A stretch of 64,000 nucleotides of DNA from Olivibacter jilunii. Its GTDB lineage: Bacteria; Bacteroidota; Bacteroidia; Sphingobacteriales; Sphingobacteriaceae. This document shows positions 52,043 to 61,276 of this stretch, in pieces (position 1 is the first letter of the stretch; each line of letters starts with the position of its first letter). Both the position numbers and the translations under genes were made by a program. The stretch spans positions 609,241 to 673,240 of the forward strand of contig NZ_LR027848.1 in the NCBI RefSeq assembly GCF_900607235.1. Reading direction: 5' to 3'. The notes under the pieces are model-generated. The model made no database searches, was not told the origin of the DNA, and saw nothing but the letters and a program-made list of their open reading frames with translations.

Positions 52043-52390
52043 TTAATCGATGGCGAAAGAGACAGAGCTAACAAAATTGACTAATTTTCCCTTATTACAC
52101 TCATATATAAAGTCTCTTAGCGCTTTACTGGTATATTTTTCAAAATCTCCCACAATGGCAAGTTGCATACGATAATTGGAAAACTTTTGTAGAACCTCTC
52201 CGGCAAAACCACTCTTTAGATCGAAGAAGGAAGGACTTATATCTTTCTCATGAAGTATAATTTTTTCAAATCCCTGATAGTATAAACTCCCCATTAAATC
52301 GAGTGCGTCATCTTTGGTTTTCAAAATAATTTCATCCGAGACGATCTCAGCGATTTCTTTATTTTGTACTTTGTGTGCTTTTATCTGCAT
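52043..52390 (-). CDS. DUF4180 domain-containing protein
   Basis: 115 residues covering a full DUF4180 domain: IAEIVSDEIILKTKDDALDLMGSLYYQGFEKI in pieces (IVSDEIILKTKDDALDLMG and YYQGFEKIILHEKDISPSFF), then DLKSGFAGEVLQKFSNYRMQ and IVGDFEKYTSKALRDFIYE, ending in FVSSVSFAI. The fold resembles STAS-like/alpha-beta domains; function is unknown. It stands alone. The 297 bases downstream of its start hold only the promoter of the next gene. Confidence 0.9.
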   Translation of the reverse strand: MQIKAHKVQNKEIAEIVSDEIILKTKDDALDLMGSLYYQGFEKIILHEKDISPSFFDLKSGFAGEVLQKFSNYRMQLAIVGDFEKYTSKALRDFIYECNKGKLVNFVSSVSFAID

Positions 52391-52588
52391 TATTACAGTT
52401 GTTTGTTAGCGTATAAAGGGATAACTAATCTAAATTTCGTTAAACTTAGTGAATTTTTTCCTTATAGGCTTGTATTCGTTATCGTATCTCGTAGTGGAGA
52501 AAAGTCTCGTTTATGTCAATAAGTATATATATTCCCGAGTGGGTTGTTTTTTCTCCGTATAACGTTACTATTTAGTTCTTAGAAAAAA

Positions 52589-52596
52589 TACTTTTG
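52589..52596 (+). promoter_or_regulatory. -7 promoter element for the siderophore-interacting gene
   Basis: TACTTTTG fits TAnnTTTG and lies 91 bases before the ATG. The leader ends in AGGAGAGAGAAGAA before the start codon, a purine-rich and unusually Shine-Dalgarno-like stretch for this phylum. Confidence 0.45.
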
Positions 52597-52687
52597 TGAA
52601 AAACATAGATTTATTCTTAATAGGTTGTCTTGTGCAAGTTATCTGACGAATGCACGGATAGACTAAGTACATGAGGAGAGAGAAGAA

Positions 52688-53494
52688 ATGAAAGCAAAGA
52701 CAATTCAGACTGAACTGCGTGTAAAGAGAAAGCAATGGATTACACCACACTATATTCGGGTTTTTTTAACAGGCGAAGACATTGAGCAATTTGCCAATAC
52801 AACAATAGGTGTCAATAATAAAATTTTGATACCTCCTAAAGGTGTTAAAAAGATCTTCTTTCCAACCTTTGATTATGAAAAGGGCGAATGGATACATCCT
52901 CAAGAAGATGTGCGACCAGTTGTACGTACGTATACGCACCGGGGTATAAACTTACAAACAAAGGAAATATGGATAGACTTTGTGGCACATGGGGAAGAAG
53001 GACCTGCATCTGCCTGGGCCATCAGCGCTAAAGAAGGAGATGTGCTTGGTGTTTTGATGCGGGATGGAAAGACAGAACTTTTTCCATTAACTGATAATTA
53101 CGTGCTCGTTGGGGATGCCACGGGAATACCGGTTTTAGCGGCAATTTTAGAACAACTACCTCCAAATACAAAAGCTACGTGTATATTAGAAGTACATGAT
53201 AAGGATGACGAACAAAGTTTGACAAGTAAAGCAGACCTAGAATTGATTTGGCTACATAACGATCATCCCCAAAAAGGAAGCTTGTTGGCCGAATTGATTC
53301 AGCATATAAATTTGCCGGAACAGCGACGCTTTGCCTATGTAGCGGCAGAATATACAACGGTGAAAGCTATCAGAAATTATCTTCGTTCCGATAAACAATG
53401 GCAGCGAGAAGAGTTATATGCATATTCCTATTGGAAAGCCGGAGTTGCAGAAGATCAATCGACATCGGATCGTCGTAAGGAAAAAGAGGAATAG
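52688..53494 (+). CDS. siderophore-interacting protein (FAD/NADPH ferric-siderophore reductase)
   Basis: 268 residues with the two-domain architecture of the ViuB/YqjH family. The FAD-binding domain (about 10-130) has the RTYTHRGI motif (R-x-Y-T) and FVAHGEEGPASAWAISAKEGD, the block that binds flavin. The C-terminal NAD(P)H-like domain begins VLVGDATGIPVLAAILEQLP and ends RFAYVAAEYTTVKAIRNYLR and YAYSYWKAGVAEDQ. It releases iron by reducing Fe(III)-siderophores in the cytosol. A TonB receptor for siderophores is not adjacent. The small 120-residue gene follows 72 bases later. Confidence 0.92.
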   Translation: MKAKTIQTELRVKRKQWITPHYIRVFLTGEDIEQFANTTIGVNNKILIPPKGVKKIFFPTFDYEKGEWIHPQEDVRPVVRTYTHRGINLQTKEIWIDFVAHGEEGPASAWAISAKEGDVLGVLMRDGKTELFPLTDNYVLVGDATGIPVLAAILEQLPPNTKATCILEVHDKDDEQSLTSKADLELIWLHNDHPQKGSLLAELIQHINLPEQRRFAYVAAEYTTVKAIRNYLRSDKQWQREELYAYSYWKAGVAEDQSTSDRRKEKEE

Positions 53495-53566
53495 AAAAAG
53501 ATCAAATATTCATATAAAAAACGTATCTTGCTATGAACCAATAGTATCACTATTAAATAGCAAATT

Positions 53567-53929
53567 ATGAGGCGTTTAATTACTACACTTATTGCATTGA
53601 GCTTTATCGCGATCCTCTATGTTTTGTTGAAACCGGTTGATGATCAGCGGACACAAACAGTGCAGATAGAATCGGTAGTCACCAAAATAAATAAAGGACG
53701 AATGGGTGACTATATTATCGAATTAGAAGACAAGACAGGCATGTTCTTTATTAGCAAAGCGAACATTAAAGATGTGAGTTTAGATAGTTTGGTAAATAAA
53801 CTAAGTGGGCAGCGTGTTTCGATCTCATTTATTAAACCGAATATTTTAAGTCGTTTTGGACCAATGATTAATAAAAAGCAGGTTACAAAACTAACGGTTG
53901 GAGGTCAAACGGTGTTTTCGACAATCTAG
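53567..53929 (+). CDS. small membrane-anchored protein of unknown function
   Basis: 120 residues. A single N-terminal hydrophobic helix (LITTLIALSFIAILYVLL) anchors an exported domain of about 95 residues. The domain has alternating strands (VQIESVVTKINKGRMGDYIIELED, MFFISKANIKDVSLDSL, QRVSISFIKP, QVTKLTVGGQTVFST) and resembles a small OB- or beta-barrel fold. No lipobox and no conserved motif are seen. It follows the siderophore-interacting gene in the same direction. Confidence 0.65.
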   Translation: MRRLITTLIALSFIAILYVLLKPVDDQRTQTVQIESVVTKINKGRMGDYIIELEDKTGMFFISKANIKDVSLDSLVNKLSGQRVSISFIKPNILSRFGPMINKKQVTKLTVGGQTVFSTI

Positions 53930-53969
53930 CTCTTTTAACATTATCAAAGATAACGTATAAAAGAGCTAG
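53926..53969. repeat. hairpin overlapping the stop codon of the 120-residue gene
   Basis: CTAGCTCTTTTA (53926-53937) pairs perfectly with TAAAAGAGCTAG (53958-53969), with a smaller TTATC/GATAA hairpin nested inside. There is no T tract; it may limit 3' decay or act as a weak terminator. The following 350 bases up to the sigma factor gene (to 54317) contain no gene I can support. Confidence 0.5.
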
Positions 53970-54317
53970 TTACTGCATAAAATAGCGATAAGCGTACTCA
54001 CAGAAAATTATTTTCATTAATACGGAACCGTTAAAGGGCCATGGATGGCTCTACAGACCTTGCCTTCTTATAAAAGAGAGTCTCCTAGATTAAATTCCAT
54101 TGACTTCCCCTTCCCCTATCTAGATCTCCTCTGCCGCAATATGCTATTAAGTTGTGAATAACTAGCAGGCAAGTATAAAGGAGAGGTTCAAGAATTAGAT
54201 AGAGACGGAAAAAATTTCTATTTTCGGCATAAGTATTTTAACGAAGCATAAAACCAATTATACCGTGAGTGACCCGTTTAAATATCATAAACTTTTGTGG
54301 TATCAATCTAAAACATA

Positions 54318-54929
54318 ATGATCATGCATACGCAAATGTCTGACGCTGAATTGATCGAGTTGTTAAGGCAAGACGATCAGGCCGCTATGCGCGAAATCTT
54401 TGAGCGTTACTGGAAAAAGCTATTTAACGTTGCATTGAATCGCTTAGCGGTTCCGGAGCAAGCAGAAGAGTGCGTATTGGATGTTTTAATATCTGTTTGG
54501 GAGCGCCGGAACAATCTCAGCTTAAAACATACACTTGCCACCTATTTGGCCGTAGCAGTAAAATATAGAGCTATACGCATACTGGCGAAAGAGTACCAAA
54601 AAGGCTTACAAAATACGGTGGAGTTGAAAGCATATGAATTATACGGCTACGATGTGTCTTCCGTAGATGAGTATATCCTTGAAAAGGAACTAATGGAGAC
54701 CTTGGAAACAGCGGTTAAACAACTACCTGAAAAATGCCGGTTGATATATCGAATGAGCAGCGAGCAAGGCATGAGCTACAAAGAAATAGCAGAAAAACTA
54801 AACCTTTCAGAGAAAACAGTACAGGCACATCTAACAAAAGCTACCAAAACCCTTCGGAGCGATCTGGGAAAACAATATCCAACCTTTTTAATAAGCGTTG
54901 TTATTACGTCTCTACACCAACTTTTATAA
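54318..54929 (+). CDS. ECF sigma-70 factor (Bacteroidota PUL type)
   Basis: 203 residues. Region 2 is SDAELIELLRQDDQAAMREIFERYWKKLFNVA in pieces, with the helix LFNVALNRLAVPEQAEECVLD. Region 4 is TVKQLPEKCRLIYRMSSEQG-like AVKQLPEKCRLIYRMSSEQG with SYKEIAEKLNLSEKTVQAHL, the recognition helix-turn-helix. A hydrophobic C-terminal tail follows. It is the sigma factor released by the FecR anti-sigma encoded just downstream and is expected to activate the SusC/SusD genes at 56.4-61.2 kb. Start ATG at 54318; a second ATG lies at 54324. Confidence 0.9.
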   Translation: MIMHTQMSDAELIELLRQDDQAAMREIFERYWKKLFNVALNRLAVPEQAEECVLDVLISVWERRNNLSLKHTLATYLAVAVKYRAIRILAKEYQKGLQNTVELKAYELYGYDVSSVDEYILEKELMETLETAVKQLPEKCRLIYRMSSEQGMSYKEIAEKLNLSEKTVQAHLTKATKTLRSDLGKQYPTFLISVVITSLHQLL

Positions 54930-55025
54930 AGCTATCTTGCTGCTTTCGGGCAAGAATAAAAAAAGTTCTCTTTAGACTAAGGTTGGTAGACCAGAATTGA
55001 TACTATAAAATAAAGACGGTATATA

Positions 55026-56234
55026 ATGGCGGCAAAATTTACCAACGCATATATTAAAGAATTGGCCTATAAATGGGAAAGAGGACTATTGACAGATTCA
55101 GAAAAGGCAGACTTTGAAGCGTGGTATAACAGCCATAATGATAAATTAGCAGAAATATCGGCGAACTATGATGCGGAAGAGGTGATCAAGAATAGGCTCT
55201 TGAACCAATTAGTATCTCATATGGGTGCCGGGCATACAGAAAAGCGGTATCCAAAACGCCGTTTTATTTCTTGGATTGCGGTTGCTGCTATCCTTCTTTT
55301 AATGTTTAGCATTGGCACTTTTGTGTATGTAAGTGAATCGGTAGGCTTTAAACAAAGTTTGTTGACCAACAAAAATGATATTAATCCAGGGAGGAATAAA
55401 GCCATATTAACGCTCGCAGACGGGCGTAAAATTAACTTGGATGCGGGCACAGATGGTGCGATAGCAGAAGAGAACGGTATGAAGATCACAAAAACAGCTG
55501 ATGGCCAACTCATTTATGAAGTGGTAGCGGATCCTGTTAAGCAAGGAAGACGAGGGGATAAAAAGGCAGAAATAGTTTATAATACGATAGAAACACCTAA
55601 GGGGGGACAATATAAGATTGTGTTACCCGACCGATCGTATGTTTGGCTCAATGCGGCCAGTACCTTAAAATATCCGACAGATTTTACCCAAGAAAATAGA
55701 ACGGTAGAGTTAAAGGGGGAAGCCTATTTTGAAATCCAACCCGATAAATACCGACCTTTTATAGTGAAAAATGAACACCAGATAACAAAAGTTCTGGGCA
55801 CACAATTTAATATTTCAGCCTATAACAAGGAAGAAGCGGTGAAAACTACCTTGGTGGAAGGAGCAGTTAGTGTGGTAGCTGTTTCTTCAAAAGAAAATGC
55901 AGCGAGCGCTTTGACTACCCTTTTAAAGCCAGGGGAGCAGAGTACCGTACATAACGGAAAGACTTCTGTACTTAAAGTTGATGTCGCGCCCTATATCGCT
56001 TGGAAAAAAGGAGTTTTTTATTTTGATGAGACGAAAATTACCGATGCAATGAATCAACTAAGTCGATGGTATGACGTCGAAATCGTATATAAAGGAGACG
56101 TCCCTGATACTTATTTCTATGGTGAAATCAGTAGAAAAAAGAGCCTATCCGCAGTATTGGCAATTTTAGAGGAGGGTGGTGTGAAGTTTAAAATTGATAA
56201 AACAACCGGGACAAATAAACTTATTGTGTATTGA
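55026..56234 (+). CDS. FecR-family anti-sigma factor
   Basis: 402 residues. A cytosolic N-terminal anti-sigma part (about 1-75, ELAYKWERGLLTDSEKADFEAWY) is followed by a transmembrane helix (about 85-103, ISWIAVAAILLLMFSIGTFVY). The periplasmic FecR domain has ILTLADGRKINLDAGTDGAI, TPKGGQYKIVLPDRSYVWLNAAS, LKGEAYFEIQPDKYRPFIV and TKVLGTQFNISAYN. The C-terminal DUF4974-type domain (WKKGVFYFDETKITDAMNQL, YFYGEISRKKSLSAVL) contacts the outer-membrane receptor. It transmits ligand occupancy of the SusC protein to the ECF sigma factor encoded 96 bases upstream. Confidence 0.93.
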   Translation: MAAKFTNAYIKELAYKWERGLLTDSEKADFEAWYNSHNDKLAEISANYDAEEVIKNRLLNQLVSHMGAGHTEKRYPKRRFISWIAVAAILLLMFSIGTFVYVSESVGFKQSLLTNKNDINPGRNKAILTLADGRKINLDAGTDGAIAEENGMKITKTADGQLIYEVVADPVKQGRRGDKKAEIVYNTIETPKGGQYKIVLPDRSYVWLNAASTLKYPTDFTQENRTVELKGEAYFEIQPDKYRPFIVKNEHQITKVLGTQFNISAYNKEEAVKTTLVEGAVSVVAVSSKENAASALTTLLKPGEQSTVHNGKTSVLKVDVAPYIAWKKGVFYFDETKITDAMNQLSRWYDVEIVYKGDVPDTYFYGEISRKKSLSAVLAILEEGGVKFKIDKTTGTNKLIVY

Positions 56235-56385
56235 GAAAAGCGTAAGTGGTGCGAGATTATGGCACAAACAAGTAAACCAAATTATTAACCATTAAACAAA
56301 AAATGTGATGATAGCGTACCAAACTTAAGACCAATGAGCCCGTCGCATTTTGAATAAACCGGATAGTGCTAGTGACACCACCCGG

Positions 56386-56393
56386 TAGATTTG
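56386..56393 (+). promoter_or_regulatory. -7-like element before the SusC gene
   Basis: TAGATTTG fits TAnnTTTG and lies 77 bases before the susC-like ATG. A promoter for the ECF sigma factor would be expected in this gap; I cannot define its boxes. Confidence 0.3.
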
Positions 56394-56470
56394 GATGCGC
56401 AATATCGCTTCCTTTAAGGAAGCAAAAGGATCTAACCGATTATATTACATCATTCAAACAGTACAAACAT

Positions 56471-59400
56471 ATGATTTTTTACGCATGTGTTAAAGGCTCG
56501 TTTTGGCCTTTAGCTTATCGATGGCTACTGATTATGAAACTAACAGTTTTCATTACACTTCTATCTGTGATGCAAGTAGTTGCAAGCGGTTTTGCTCAAA
56601 CAATTACCTTAAAGGCAAAGAACATTCCCTTGTCGCACGTAATGCGTGTTATTCAGAAGCAAAGTGGCCACCCCTTTTTTCTTAATGGAAAAGATTTGGC
56701 AGAAAAAAAAGTAGAAGCAGATTTTAAAAATGTGCCGCTCAATAAAGCGATGGCCGATTTATTAAAGCCGTTGGCATTGGAATGGACATTCAAAGATGGC
56801 ACGATTGTGATTAAGCAGAGTCAGCATCAGACCGGAAATGGAGACATTAATTTTGCAGATATACAACCGAAAAGCGTGAGAGGACGCGTGACGGATGAGC
56901 AAGGAAAGCCCATTGAACGGGTTACAGTTTTATTGAAAGGAACTTCTCTAGCCAGTTCTACGGACGTACAGGGGAACTATCAGATTAATTTAAGTAAAGA
57001 GGGGAGTATCCTTGTTTTTACCGCCTTAGGTTATGAAACCGTTGAGAAGCCAATTGATGGTTTAACAACAATTAATATCATGATGAAAGAATCGATAAGT
57101 GATTTGGATGAGGTTGTGGTAGTGGGGTATGGTACACAGCGAAAGCGCGATCTTACAGGAGCAGTCGCTTCCATAAAGGCCGAAGAAATAAGTCAAGTAC
57201 CGGCTCCCAATATGATTCAATCACTCGCGGGTAGAGCATCGGGCGTTTATGTTTCACAAAACACAGGCTCGCCTGGAAGTCCTGTTAGTGTTCGTATTCG
57301 AGGTACAAACTCTATAAAAGGCAGTAATGAACCGCTCTATGTGGTGGATGGGTTTCCGTACTCCGGTTCCCCTTTACTATTGAACAATGCGGATATTGAA
57401 TCGGTTGAGATTTTAAAAGACGCATCAGCAACGGCTATATACGGCTCTCGAGGTGCAAATGGCGTTGTTTTGATTACTACTAAAACAGGAAAGTCCGGCA
57501 AGATTAAAGTGGATTACGACGGGTATATCGGTATCCAATCTTTACGTAAAAAACTTGACCTAATGAATGCAACAGAATATGCGAATTTTTATAATGAACA
57601 GGCTGCTAATGATGGCTTGGCACCTCATTTCACAGCGGAAGAAATTGCTTCATTTGGCGAAGGGACAGATTGGCAAGATGTGGTATTCCGCAGTGCACCA
57701 ATTATTAGCAATACGGTTACCATCAGTGGCGGAAATGATAAAACAAGATATTCTATTTCTGGAGGAAACTTCAAGCAGAACGGAATTATTGAGGGGAGCG
57801 ATTATATGCGGAACTCCTTGCGTGTCAACTTAAACTCCGATATCAGTGATAAACTTAAATTCGATTTTAGCGGTATTTTGAGTCGCTTTGATGAAAACAG
57901 AAAGGAATCGGAGAAAGGAAACCGTGGTTCTACACTAATTTCAGCAGCGTTATCGGGCTATCCGACGATGCCTTTGTATAATGCAGATGGAAGTTATTCA
58001 AATCTAACAGAAGCCTATACCTGGGGATCGAACGTTATGGTGAATCCATTAAATTTTTTACATGAGGAGTCGGATAAAATAAAGTCGGATAATGTACTTG
58101 CCAATCTATCGCTAAGCTATGAGCCTATAAAGGGTTTAGTGTTTAAAACATTAGGTGGGATTGAAAATAGTAGTGATCGTAAAGATAGATACCGAACCAC
58201 GCGATTTGTTAATTCTACCGGCCAAGCATGGATTGAGACCCCTCAAAATACCAGTATACTAAGCGAAAATACAGTGAATTATCGAAAGGATTTTGGTAAA
58301 CACAATCTCAATGCTTTGGCGGGGTTCACGTATCAAAACTATGTTGCGAATACTTTTACTGCTTCAGGTACCGGGTTTATCAGTGATAATCAGGAAACGT
58401 ATGACATCGGTGCGGCGGCCACGCAGAGTGTACCTAGCTCCTCTTATACGAAATGGAGTTTAATTTCTTATCTGGCGCGTGTAAATTACTCATTTGACAA
58501 TCGCTTTTTAGCGACTATTAGTTTTCGAACAGATGGTTCTTCCCGTTATAGTGAAGGGCAAAAATGGGGTTACTTTCCTTCGGCGGCGCTTGCGTGGCGT
58601 CTTTCTGAGGAAGGGTTTATTAAGCGTATTCCAGCCATTTCGGATTTAAAAGTCCGAGTAGGCTACGGCGAAACCGGGAATACAGCTATCGATCCCTATT
58701 TTACGTTAAACCAGTTGGTTTCTAGCCAAGTAGTATTTGGTGATGCTTTGGTTCCGGCGTATTCACCAAGCGACCGCTTGGCCGGACCTTTGAAATGGGA
58801 GACAACATCCCAAACCGATGTGGGGATCGACTTAGGCTTACTTGACAATCGCTTGAGCTTAACCGCTGATTTTTATGTGAAGAACACACGCGATTTGTTG
58901 AATAACGTCACCTTACCGGCGTCACAAGGGTACAAGTACACTGTTCAGAATGTAGGCAAAATTCGAAACAGGGGGATTGATCTTAATGTAACAGGTGATG
59001 TTTTTAAAGGAGATTTTAATTGGCAGTTAAGTGGAAACATATCCTTTAATCGAAATAAAGTAATGGAACTATATGGCGGGAACGATATCTTGGGCGCGGC
59101 AATCGGAGCTGCATCGATCGACAATATCAATATTTTGCGGGAGGGCTATCCACTAGGGTCCTTTTATGGCTATGTCGAGGAAGGCTATGATGCGAACGGT
59201 TATATAGTCTATAAAGACTTCAACGGAAATGGAAGCAGAGATCAGGGAGATAAACAAATTATCGGCGATCCCAACCCAGACTTTACTTACGGTTTTACCT
59301 CTTCTATGTCTTATAAGGGTTTTGATCTCTCCATTTTTTTGCAAGGAAGCCAAGGCAATGATATTTATAATCTGAGTGCGCAAGGACAGGGATATGATTA

Positions 59401-59776
59401 TGGGCAAGCCCTCAATATGTTGCGAGAAGTATATACCGACCATTGGACCCCAACAAATACCAATGCAAAATACCCCATTATCAAAACCAATTCACAGGCA
59501 CAGGTATCCGATCGTTTTGTGGAAGATGGCTCCTTTTTTCGTGTGAAGAATATTCAACTTGCATACAATCTACCAACGGATAAATGGCAATTAAATTGGT
59601 TGTCGAGCGGACAGGTATATATAAGCGCGCAGAATTTATTCACAATAACCAATTACTCTTGGTATGATCCGGAGGTGAATTCCTATGGTGGAACTAATTC
59701 GATCGAGCAGGGTATAGACCACTATGTTTATCCAACTGCCAAGACAGTGACGTTTGGTATCAGGGCAAGTTTTTAA
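56471..59776 (+). CDS. SusC/RagA-type TonB-linked outer-membrane protein with STN domain
   Basis: 1101 residues from the ATG at 56471. The longer frame from 56366 lacks signal-peptide logic, while MIFYACVKGSFWPLAYRWLL plus a hydrophobic helix is a common start in this family. Domains: a signal sequence ending near SGFAQ, an STN signalling domain (about 45-115, LKAKNIPLSHVMRVIQKQSG), a CarboxypepD_reg-like domain (about 135-210, GRVTDEQGKPIERVTVLLKG), then LDEVVVVGYGTQRKRDLTGAV and the plug (SLAGRASGVYVSQ, SVRIRGTNSIKG, LYVVDGFPYSG, TAIYGSRGANGVVLITTK). The beta barrel fills the rest. The STN domain implies FecR signalling. It imports oligosaccharide or similar large ligands with SusD; the ligand is unknown. 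Confidence 0.95.
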   Translation: MIFYACVKGSFWPLAYRWLLIMKLTVFITLLSVMQVVASGFAQTITLKAKNIPLSHVMRVIQKQSGHPFFLNGKDLAEKKVEADFKNVPLNKAMADLLKPLALEWTFKDGTIVIKQSQHQTGNGDINFADIQPKSVRGRVTDEQGKPIERVTVLLKGTSLASSTDVQGNYQINLSKEGSILVFTALGYETVEKPIDGLTTINIMMKESISDLDEVVVVGYGTQRKRDLTGAVASIKAEEISQVPAPNMIQSLAGRASGVYVSQNTGSPGSPVSVRIRGTNSIKGSNEPLYVVDGFPYSGSPLLLNNADIESVEILKDASATAIYGSRGANGVVLITTKTGKSGKIKVDYDGYIGIQSLRKKLDLMNATEYANFYNEQAANDGLAPHFTAEEIASFGEGTDWQDVVFRSAPIISNTVTISGGNDKTRYSISGGNFKQNGIIEGSDYMRNSLRVNLNSDISDKLKFDFSGILSRFDENRKESEKGNRGSTLISAALSGYPTMPLYNADGSYSNLTEAYTWGSNVMVNPLNFLHEESDKIKSDNVLANLSLSYEPIKGLVFKTLGGIENSSDRKDRYRTTRFVNSTGQAWIETPQNTSILSENTVNYRKDFGKHNLNALAGFTYQNYVANTFTASGTGFISDNQETYDIGAAATQSVPSSSYTKWSLISYLARVNYSFDNRFLATISFRTDGSSRYSEGQKWGYFPSAALAWRLSEEGFIKRIPAISDLKVRVGYGETGNTAIDPYFTLNQLVSSQVVFGDALVPAYSPSDRLAGPLKWETTSQTDVGIDLGLLDNRLSLTADFYVKNTRDLLNNVTLPASQGYKYTVQNVGKIRNRGIDLNVTGDVFKGDFNWQLSGNISFNRNKVMELYGGNDILGAAIGAASIDNINILREGYPLGSFYGYVEEGYDANGYIVYKDFNGNGSRDQGDKQIIGDPNPDFTYGFTSSMSYKGFDLSIFLQGSQGNDIYNLSAQGQGYDYGQALNMLREVYTDHWTPTNTNAKYPIIKTNSQAQVSDRFVEDGSFFRVKNIQLAYNLPTDKWQLNWLSSGQVYISAQNLFTITNYSWYDPEVNSYGGTNSIEQGIDHYVYPTAKTVTFGIRASF

Positions 59777-59804
59777 TAGATGTCATTTAATTAAAGAGAT
59801 CAAC

Positions 59805-61238
59805 ATGAAGAATTTAATAATAGGACTTGTAGGGTTGTTTGTTTTTTCGGCTTGCTCGGATGCCTTGACGGAGAAACCCAAATCACAAGCAGAAGACAAT
59901 TTTTATAATACAACGGCCGAAGTAAAAGCGGCTGTCAATGCAATTTACGGGCCTATGCGGGAAGGGGATGCTTTTGGATTGAATTATCCCGCTCAGCTGG
60001 AGGGATTACCTGATTATGGATACTCAAGAGGTTCGCAAGCAGTGGTCAGTACCTATCAAGGATTAGATAACACGAATATCAATCGAGTATCCGTTGTGTG
60101 GGACAAACTATATCGTTCCATTCGAAATGCTAATATTGTTATTTCGAAGGTGCCATTAGCTACTGAAGTAAGCGATGAAGAAAAAACGCTTTATATTGCT
60201 GAAGCGAAATACCTTCGCGCAATGATGTATTTTTCATTAGTTCGCTGCTTCGGAGGATTACCCATTCGAACGGAAGCTAATATTGATATCTCGGATGTTC
60301 CCCGATCATCGGTGGAAGAAGTGTTCAATTTAATACTGCAAGATGCAACGGATGCAGAGGCCGGGTTACCACCAACAGTTCAAGACCTTGGAAGGCCAAC
60401 TCTATGGGCAGCGAAGACCTTGTTGACAGAAATTTATCTATATCAGCAAAAATGGGAGCAGGCCGCGGCTAAATCGGAAGAGGTGATTTCTTCGGAAAGA
60501 TTTGCTTTGGTTGAAGTTTCCACTCCCGATGATTTTCAAAAGATATTCGGTCCTGATGTGGTGAATACACCGGAAGAGATCTTTTATTTGAAATTTAATA
60601 GACAGCAAGGTTTCGGGCTGGTCAGCTATGCCCACCGCAAAACTTCAGAATACAATTACTACGGGCCCGGAGGAGTTTATGCCCAATATACAGATTCGTT
60701 GAAAAACCCTTTCATAAAAAATTGGGATCATGCTGATCTGAGAAAAGAACACATCTTATACAATGTGGATGTCGGTCTAGGACCAACAACATGCTTGTTT
60801 AGAAAATTTAGGGACCCCGATGCAACGGCAGGTGCCGCGAATGACTACCCTTGGTACCGTTACGCAGATTTATTATTATTTCATGCGGAAGCGGAGGCTC
60901 GAGCGAAAGGTGCTCCTACCGATGCCGCCATAGAAAGTCTAAACAAAATACATAGACGTGCTTATGGTTATCCATCAACGGTTGCATCGGCGATAGACTT
61001 TAAGATTCAGGATTTTAATCTCGATTCTTTTTTGGATAAAGTGATTGAAGAAAGGGGATACGAAACCATGTATGAAGGGAAACGTTGGCTGGACTTGGTG
61101 AGGCTTGGTATAGCGAAACAGCGTATCTTGGAAGTTAAAGGGATTACCGTTGCGGATAAAGTGATGCTATGGCCACTTCCAAATTCGGAGATATTATACA
61201 ACAAAGCAATGGAAAGCGAACAGAATCCCGGTTATTAA
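59805..61238 (+). CDS. SusD/RagB-family outer-membrane lipoprotein
   Basis: 477 residues from the ATG at 59805 (MKNLIIGLVGLFVFSACSD), which gives a proper lipobox at FSAC. The reading frame is open 51 bases upstream, into the susC stop, but that part is not signal-like. SusD features follow: TEVKAAVNAIYGPM-type TAEVKAAVNAIYGPMREG, KYLRAMMYFSLVRCFGGLPI, RSSVEEVFNLILQDATDAEAG, and TEIYLYQQKWEQAAAKSEEV (TPR-like helices). The C-terminus is YPWYRYADLLLFHAEAEAR, then ERGYETMYEGKRWLDLVRLG. It caps the SusC barrel at the cell surface and binds the ligand. It follows susC by 28 bases. Confidence 0.95.
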   Translation: MKNLIIGLVGLFVFSACSDALTEKPKSQAEDNFYNTTAEVKAAVNAIYGPMREGDAFGLNYPAQLEGLPDYGYSRGSQAVVSTYQGLDNTNINRVSVVWDKLYRSIRNANIVISKVPLATEVSDEEKTLYIAEAKYLRAMMYFSLVRCFGGLPIRTEANIDISDVPRSSVEEVFNLILQDATDAEAGLPPTVQDLGRPTLWAAKTLLTEIYLYQQKWEQAAAKSEEVISSERFALVEVSTPDDFQKIFGPDVVNTPEEIFYLKFNRQQGFGLVSYAHRKTSEYNYYGPGGVYAQYTDSLKNPFIKNWDHADLRKEHILYNVDVGLGPTTCLFRKFRDPDATAGAANDYPWYRYADLLLFHAEAEARAKGAPTDAAIESLNKIHRRAYGYPSTVASAIDFKIQDFNLDSFLDKVIEERGYETMYEGKRWLDLVRLGIAKQRILEVKGITVADKVMLWPLPNSEILYNKAMESEQNPGY

Positions 61239-61276
61239 GAGGAAAACTTAATTTTAAAATATATAGACACCCTATT

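Noticed and set aside
53926-53969. Strong rho-independent terminator after the 120-residue gene
   Set aside because: The hairpin is good but lacks a T tract, so it is only listed as a hairpin repeat.
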